From NCBI GenBank assembly GCA_030612185.1, contig JAUWOI010000019.1:1-19552 (forward strand): 19,552 nucleotides of DNA, read 5' to 3'. A program made the position numbers and the translations under genes. This document shows, in pieces, positions 15,100-19,552 of this stretch. The notes below the pieces were generated by a model that saw nothing but the letters and a program-made list of their open reading frames with translations, made no database searches and had not been told where the DNA came from. The stretch's first letter is position 1. The number at the start of each line of letters is the position of its first letter. The DNA comes from Anaerolineae bacterium. Its GTDB lineage: Bacteria > Chloroflexota > Anaerolineae > B4-G1.

Positions 15100-16512
15100 T
15101 TAAGGCCAATCTGACATTGTCAAGTTACGTTTTACCCTAAATGCGAAACGCCGGCGGGGGACAAATTTCCCCGCGCCAGGCCGGCCAACAAAGGCTCCCT
15201 CCTCGATGACAAAACGCCCCCGCTGTAACACGTGGCGCGGCCAGCCCCGCACCTCCCAACCGGAATACGGCGAGATGTCGGTGCGCATGTGCAGAGATGC
15301 GGCGTCCAGGGTTTTGCACTTCTCCGGGTCGAAGATGACCACGTCTCCGTCGCTGCCGGGAACCAGGGTGCCCTTGCGCGGGTAAAGGCCGAAGAGACGC
15401 GCCGGATTGGTGGCCGTCAAGCGCACCCAATCAGACAGGGACAGGCGGCCCCGACCCACACCGTAGTGGTAAAGCAACCCCACCCGCGTCTCAATCCCCG
15501 GTAATCCGTTGGGAATGAGCGTGAAATCATCCCGCCCGCGCGCTTTCTGCTCCCGCGTGAATGGGCAATGATCGGTACCGACAGTCTGGATCGTGCCCGC
15601 AGCCAGCGCCGTCCAAAGCGCATCCTGATTGCTCCGCTCCCTCAGCGGTGGGGAGAGTACATATCCGGCGGCAGTGTCGAAATCCTCGCTCTCGTAGACC
15701 CGCTCGTCGAGCAGGAGGTACTGGGGACAGGTCTCGCCGAAGGCCACCTGGCCGCGGGCCTGGGCACGCCACAAAACATCCACCGCCCGCGCGCAAGTCA
15801 TGTGCACGATGTAGATGGGCGCAGAGGCCGCTTCGGCCAGCGCCAACGCTCGCTCCGTCGCCTCGGCCTCGGCCACCTCTGGCCGCGTGAGTGCGTGGTA
15901 ACGCGGCGCGGTCTGCCCAGCCGCCCGGCAGGCAGCGACCAATTCATCCATCAAGTGCCCATTCTCGGCGTGCACGTTGACCAATGCGCCCAGGTCTCTG
16001 GCGCGCTCGAGCAGACGGAACAACTGCGCGTCGTCCAGCATGACGATGTCCTTATACGCCAGCAGAGCCTTAAAACTGGTGACGCCCCGTTCGACGACGG
16101 CCGCCATCTCCTCGATCACGTCCGGGCGCGGGTCGGCGATGAGCATGTGGAAACCATAGTCAATGACGGCATGGCCTGCCGCCTTGGCATGCCATGCGTC
16201 GAGTGCCTCCAACAAGTTGGCGTAACCACACTGCTCGGCGTAGTTGATGACGGTTGTCGTGCCCCCGCAGGCGGCGGCGATGGTGCCGGATTCAAAGTCG
16301 TCGCTCACGGCCAGGTCCGGCCCCAGAGACAGGGCCAGGTGAGTGTGGGCGTCAATCCCGCCCGGCAGCACCAGGCAGCCGGTGGCGTCTATCACCCGCT
16401 CGCCGTCGAGCGATTGGCCGACGGCAGCGACCTTCTCGCCGACGATCCCGACGTCGGCCGGGAAGACGCCCTCTCCCAGCACCAGCGTGCCGCCTTTGAT
16501 GACTATGTCCAT
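15100..16512 (-). CDS. Dihydropyrimidinase / D-hydantoinase
   Basis: This 470-residue cyclic amidohydrolase opens hydantoin or dihydropyrimidine rings. The metal site is complete: H56 and H58 (GGIDAHTHL), carboxylated Lys K148 (VTSFKAL), H181 (VNVHAENGH), H237 (IYIVHMT) and D314 (GTDHCPFT). Spacing is nearly identical to characterised dihydropyrimidinases (59, 61, 150, 183, 239, 316). The length is typical. A short basic tail (FRVKRNLTMSDWP) extends beyond the usual end. The ATG at 16512 has no ribosome binding site, because the upstream bases belong to the CAAGTGTG octamer array, so expression may depend on coupling from the PreA-like gene 48 bases upstream. With that gene and the xanthine dehydrogenase-type gene it forms a probable nucleobase-catabolic operon. 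Allantoinase is a less likely alternative. Confidence 0.85.
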   Translation of the reverse strand: MDIVIKGGTLVLGEGVFPADVGIVGEKVAAVGQSLDGERVIDATGCLVLPGGIDAHTHLALSLGPDLAVSDDFESGTIAAACGGTTTVINYAEQCGYANLLEALDAWHAKAAGHAVIDYGFHMLIADPRPDVIEEMAAVVERGVTSFKALLAYKDIVMLDDAQLFRLLERARDLGALVNVHAENGHLMDELVAACRAAGQTAPRYHALTRPEVAEAEATERALALAEAASAPIYIVHMTCARAVDVLWRAQARGQVAFGETCPQYLLLDERVYESEDFDTAAGYVLSPPLRERSNQDALWTALAAGTIQTVGTDHCPFTREQKARGRDDFTLIPNGLPGIETRVGLLYHYGVGRGRLSLSDWVRLTATNPARLFGLYPRKGTLVPGSDGDVVIFDPEKCKTLDAASLHMRTDISPYSGWEVRGWPRHVLQRGRFVIEEGAFVGRPGAGKFVPRRRFAFRVKRNLTMSDWP

Positions 16513-16516
16513 GGTT

Positions 16517-16562
16517 CAAGTGTGCAAGTGTGCAAGTATGCAAGTTGGCAAGTTGGCAAGTT
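16517..16562. repeat. Octamer array (CAAGTGTG type) filling the spacer before the hydantoinase
   Basis: Six consecutive 8-base units: CAAGTGTG twice, CAAGTATG, CAAGTTGG twice, and CAAGTTAC. The last overlaps the stop codon of the PreA-like gene (16561-16563). The array reaches to within four bases of the hydantoinase start codon. Confidence 0.85.
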
Positions 16563-17652
16563 ACAGGGCGATGGCGCTTTGGGGGCAGACGCTTGCGCAT
16601 AGGCCGCAGCCGACGCAGCGGGCGGCACGGATGCGGGTACTGCCATTTTCTTCGATTGGCGACTGCTTGAAGCAGACCCGCGCGCACAGGCCGCAGTTCG
16701 TGCACTTCTCCGGGTCAATCACGGCCCGGGCGTCGTAACACATCTCCGCTTGCGCCACCCTGCGGTGGGTGAGGCCACGTAGCGCGCTGATGTCCGCAAG
16801 ACCCCGGCCGGCCAGGTGCTTGCGCAGTTGGTCCTCAACCCGGTCGAAGACTTGCAGACCGCGCAGCAGCGGGGCGGCCACCATCCCCACGACCGTCCCG
16901 CCGACCATCGTCACCTCGACTACATCCTCGGCCTTGTTCACCCCGCCCACCCCAACCACCGGCAGGTCCACAAAGCGGGAGATTTCGTACACGTATTTGA
17001 CCAGAACCGGCTTGATGGCCTCGCCCGAAAGATAACCGCTCCCATCCTCGCTACCCATGCTGGGCAACCCGGTCTCCACATCCACCACGAGCACCGGGCC
17101 GATGGAATCCATCGCCGCCACCGCGTCTATCCCGGCCGCCACCAGTTCTTTGAGCACCTCCTCCAGCCGAGGCATGAAGGGGCACAGTTTCACCATCAGA
17201 GGGAGATTGACCCGGGGACGGGCCAGTTTCACGGCGCGGATCAGGTCGTCGGGGTCGTAATCCACCAGGGAGATGGCGTCGGGGCCACGTTTGGCGATCT
17301 CCTCGGCCATGTCAGCGGCTACCTGGGGCGTGACGTAGTTCTTGGCGATGCTGGTCACCAACACAAAGTCCCGCTCGCGCAGCGCTTCGATCTCCTCCAG
17401 CCATTGCTCAAAGCCGATGTCCGACCAATCGGCGTTCATCAGACTGCTGCGCCCGGTTTTGGCGATGAAGGGGTTGGGAGAGGTAGCCGGCTGGGGGCGG
17501 ATGCCTTTGGTGAACACGATGCCGATGCTGTGTTCGGCAGCGCGGCGGATACGCTCCGCACTGCCGGTCAGAGGCCCCTCGGTCAGCGCCAGCGGGTTGC
17601 ACAGCGTGTGGCCGAGGAAGTCCACCGTCAGATTTACGTCGCTCGGTTGCAT
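16561..17652 (-). CDS. PreA-like dihydroorotate/dihydropyrimidine dehydrogenase with two [4Fe-4S] sites
   Basis: This 363-residue protein has an FMN-type TIM barrel of the dihydroorotate/dihydropyrimidine dehydrogenase family followed by a C-terminal ferredoxin domain. The two clusters are complete (C317, C320, C323, C327 and C346, C349, C352, C356). K155 (MVKL) and the GVGGVN phosphate-binding turn (about 234-239) fit the barrel. However, the usual LNxSCP segment with its catalytic Cys is replaced by ISLVDYDPDD (127-136), so classical pyrimidine reduction is uncertain. Start 17652 follows AGGAGG by six bases. The 19-residue upstream extension is translated octamer repeat and should be left out. 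Its operon position, between xanthine dehydrogenase-type and hydantoinase genes, suggests nucleobase or hydantoin metabolism. Confidence 0.75.
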   Translation of the reverse strand: MQPSDVNLTVDFLGHTLCNPLALTEGPLTGSAERIRRAAEHSIGIVFTKGIRPQPATSPNPFIAKTGRSSLMNADWSDIGFEQWLEEIEALRERDFVLVTSIAKNYVTPQVAADMAEEIAKRGPDAISLVDYDPDDLIRAVKLARPRVNLPLMVKLCPFMPRLEEVLKELVAAGIDAVAAMDSIGPVLVVDVETGLPSMGSEDGSGYLSGEAIKPVLVKYVYEISRFVDLPVVGVGGVNKAEDVVEVTMVGGTVVGMVAAPLLRGLQVFDRVEDQLRKHLAGRGLADISALRGLTHRRVAQAEMCYDARAVIDPEKCTNCGLCARVCFKQSPIEENGSTRIRAARCVGCGLCASVCPQSAIAL

Positions 17653-17674
17653 AGGTTCCTCCTCAGAAAGTTTG

Positions 17675-17710
17675 CAGGTGTGCAAGTGTGCAAGTGTGCA
17701 AACGGGCAAG
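17675..17710. repeat. Octamer array (CAAGTGTG type) between the xanthine dehydrogenase-type and PreA-like genes
   Basis: Units CAGGTGTG, CAAGTGTG, CAAGTGTG and CAAACGGG, then a partial CAAG, occupy the spacer up to the stop codon at 17712-17714. Same family as 16517-16562. Confidence 0.8.
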
Positions 17711-17711
17711 T

Positions 17712-19398
17712 CTATTTCTTGCGTGCTGCGGCAATCTTTTCCGGGGTGATGGGGAGGCTATATACTCGCGCGCCCACGGCGTCGTAGATCGCGTTGGCAA
17801 TAGCGGCGGCTGTGGGGGACATCGGTAACTCGCCCATGCCCTTTGCGCCGTAGGGGCCCGCGGGGTGCGCGTCCGATACGCTGATGGCGATCATCTCCGG
17901 CATATCGGCGACCCCCGGCAGGCCGAGTTTGGCGTAGCGGTCGGTTATGGGACGGCCGGCCTCCAGGCGGAATTCCTCGCTCAGACCATATCCCAGCCCC
18001 ATCACGATGCCACCCTCAATCTGGCCCTTGACACCCTGGGGATTGATCGGCTCTCCCACGTCAGAGGCGGAGATGACTTTCAACACCTCAACCGCGTTGG
18101 TCTCCTCGTCCACGGCCACGATGGCGGCCTGCGCGGCGAACGAGTAGGCGAAGTGCAGTCGGGTCTCGTCTGGATTCTGCCCCGGCACGGGATCGGGGGT
18201 GATGTGCTCTGGCACGGGGTAAGTTTGAGGCGCAACGTAGGCGTATTCGCGCTCGAAGGTCTTGCCCTCAGCCGCGGCTTTGGCTGCCAGTTCATCCAGG
18301 GTACTGAGCGGTTCACCTCCATCAACCAGGCGGAAGACCCCGTTGGTCAACTCCACTTCGTCGGCAGATACGTCCAGTTCCTCCGCTACGGCAGCGCACA
18401 GATCGGCCCGCAGTTCCAGCGCGGCCTGGTAGACCGCGTTGCCGGTCACAAAAGTCTGGCGGGAAGCAGTGGTCATCCAGCCAGAGGGGTCCTCGGCGGT
18501 ATCCCCCACGTGCAGGTGGAAACGGCTGAAGGGCACCCCCAGGGTCTGCGCCGCGATCTGTACCATCACGGTGTCCGAACCTTGTCCCATGTCCATAGCC
18601 CCCTCGCGCAGCAGGATGCTGCCATCGGATTGCAGGATCAGGTGAGCGCCCGCTCCATCCTCCATCCCCGATCCCAGCCCAACGTTCTTGTAGGACGCGG
18701 CGAACCCGACCCCGACCCGCTTGCCGGGCGGCGGCGCGGGTATCCCAGATTCGGCCAGCGCCTCGCGCACCGCCTCCAGCGTGGGCCGAGCGCCGACGCT
18801 ATGCTGGAGCACGTGCCCGGTGATAGTCACGTCCCCCACGTCGAGGATGTTCTTGAGCCGGAACTCCACCGGGTCCATTCCCAGCGCCTCGGCCAGCCGG
18901 TCCATCTGCATCTCGGCGGCGAAGGTTGCCTGGGGATTGCCAAAACCGCGAAAGGCGGTGCCGTGTGGATTATTGGTGAAAGCGCCGTACACGTCCACCT
19001 TAACGTTGGGGACATTGTAGGGGCCACACGAAAAGGTCGCGGAACGGAAAAGCACTGCGTCGGTGGCGGAGGCGTACGCGCCGCCGTCGCCGTAGATCTC
19101 CACCTCTGCGGCGACCAGCCTCCCGTCGCGGGTAGCGCCGGTGCGGTAGCGCAGATGTTCCGCGTGCCGCTTGCCTGAAGCAAGGAGAGATTCTCGCCGC
19201 GTCCAGACGAATTTTACCGGGCGACCTGTCTTCACCGCGCCCAACGCAGCGATGATCTGAACGCTGATGTCCTCTTTCCCCCCAAACCCCCCGCCCATCG
19301 GCATGTGGATCACGCGGACTTTCTCAAGTGGCAGGCCAAGTGCGGCGGCGATTTCCTCTTGATCGTGGATCGCGCTCTGGCTGCCCACGTGTACTGTT
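17712..19398 (-). CDS. Xanthine dehydrogenase-family molybdenum-binding subunit, 5' end missing
   Basis: The reliable frame begins near VTVHVGSQSAIHDQEE and runs about 560 residues to the stop. Family landmarks are present: MGGGFGGKED for molybdopterin, AFRGFGNPQ with the substrate-site Arg, GQGSDTVM, and the C-terminal GAKGMGE with the catalytic Glu. It therefore belongs to the large subunit of xanthine dehydrogenase/aldehyde oxidoreductase enzymes, hydroxylating a purine, other N-heterocycle or aldehyde. About the first 200 residues are missing because the sequence folds back at 19399. An apparent further N-terminus through a Pro/Gly homopolymer to 19517 is artefactual. FAD and 2Fe-2S subunits are not in the window and may lie beyond the break. 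With the PreA-like and hydantoinase genes it forms a minus-strand operon. Confidence 0.85.
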
Positions 19399-19552
19399 AC
19401 GGCCCCCCCCCCCCCCGCCGGGGGGGGGGGGGGGGGGGGGGGGCGGAACAGTACACGTGGGCAGCCAGAGCGCGATCCACGATCAAGAGGAAATCGCCGC
19501 CGCACTTGGCCTGCCACTTGAGAAAGTCCGCGGGATCCACATGCCGATGGGC
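19293..19552. other. Fold-back inverted repeat around a poly-C/poly-G tract, probable artefact
   Basis: 19293-19398 and 19447-19552 are reverse complements over 106 bases with a single mismatch (19312 against 19533). Between them lie 14 C, a short GCCG and about 24 G. The arms are coding sequence for the GGGFGG region of the molybdenum subunit, so a natural palindrome is very unlikely. This is typical of a fold-back read or a contig-end error. Confidence 0.85.

Noticed and set aside
17865..19178. A 437-codon plus-strand open frame
   Set aside because: It is the antisense shadow of the molybdenum subunit, rich in His/Gly/Gln without any motif.
19293..19552. A telomere-like hairpin end of a linear replicon
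   Set aside because: The arms are protein-coding sequence of a conserved enzyme and the centre is homopolymer, which points to an artefact.

Overview
The window is GC-rich bacterial DNA. A long transketolase of a type I associate with Chloroflexota, the dispersed palindromic spacer repeats, and small hypothetical genes of a style common in uncultured Anaerolineae-like genomes all suggest a member of the Chloroflexota. This is inference: there is no rRNA or other marker gene here.

Layout. (1) 1-938: two overlapping plus-strand genes of unknown function, the first cut by the window edge. (2) 939-1890: a scar zone with hairpins, a 3' fragment of a transketolase gene, and the C-terminal fragment of an AAA-ATPase/DUF234 gene. 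(3) 1829-2458: a promoter and a small two-gene toxin-antitoxin-like unit whose TumE/DUF6516-like second gene seems to lack its middle. (4) 2484-10394: a plus-strand three-gene module of an SNF2/DEAH helicase, a small protein with a PD-(D/E)xK-like motif, and an Eco57I-type adenine methylase/type IIG-like protein. The methylase frame is broken by an in-frame TAG at 6912-6914. Then comes one unknown gene (10411-10965). (5) 10991-13351, minus strand: an intact transketolase. Its last 228 bases match the fragment at 1323-1550 with 8 mismatches and no gaps, so about 9.5 kb of defence-type genes lie between direct repeats of a gene 3' end, like an integrated island. (6) 13620-13823: a small membrane protein. 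(7) 13844-19398, minus strand: a hydroxyisobutyrate/tartronate-semialdehyde reductase-type dehydrogenase, a dihydropyrimidinase/hydantoinase, a PreA-like FMN/4Fe-4S protein, and the molybdenum subunit of a xanthine dehydrogenase-family enzyme. Together these suggest purine/pyrimidine or hydantoin catabolism. (8) 19293-19552: the sequence folds back on itself around a poly-C/poly-G tract, most likely an assembly or library artefact.

The most unusual features are the heptamer (CGTCAAA) palindromic repeats embedded in frame in the helicase and methylase genes, and octamer (CAAGTGTG) arrays that fill the spacers of the catabolic operon. The helicase, nuclease-like and methylase genes look like a restriction or DISARM-related defence module without drmA, drmB or drmC. 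The repeats, the amber codon, the low-GC patch in the presumed recognition domain and the flanking duplications show that the island is changing quickly or decaying.
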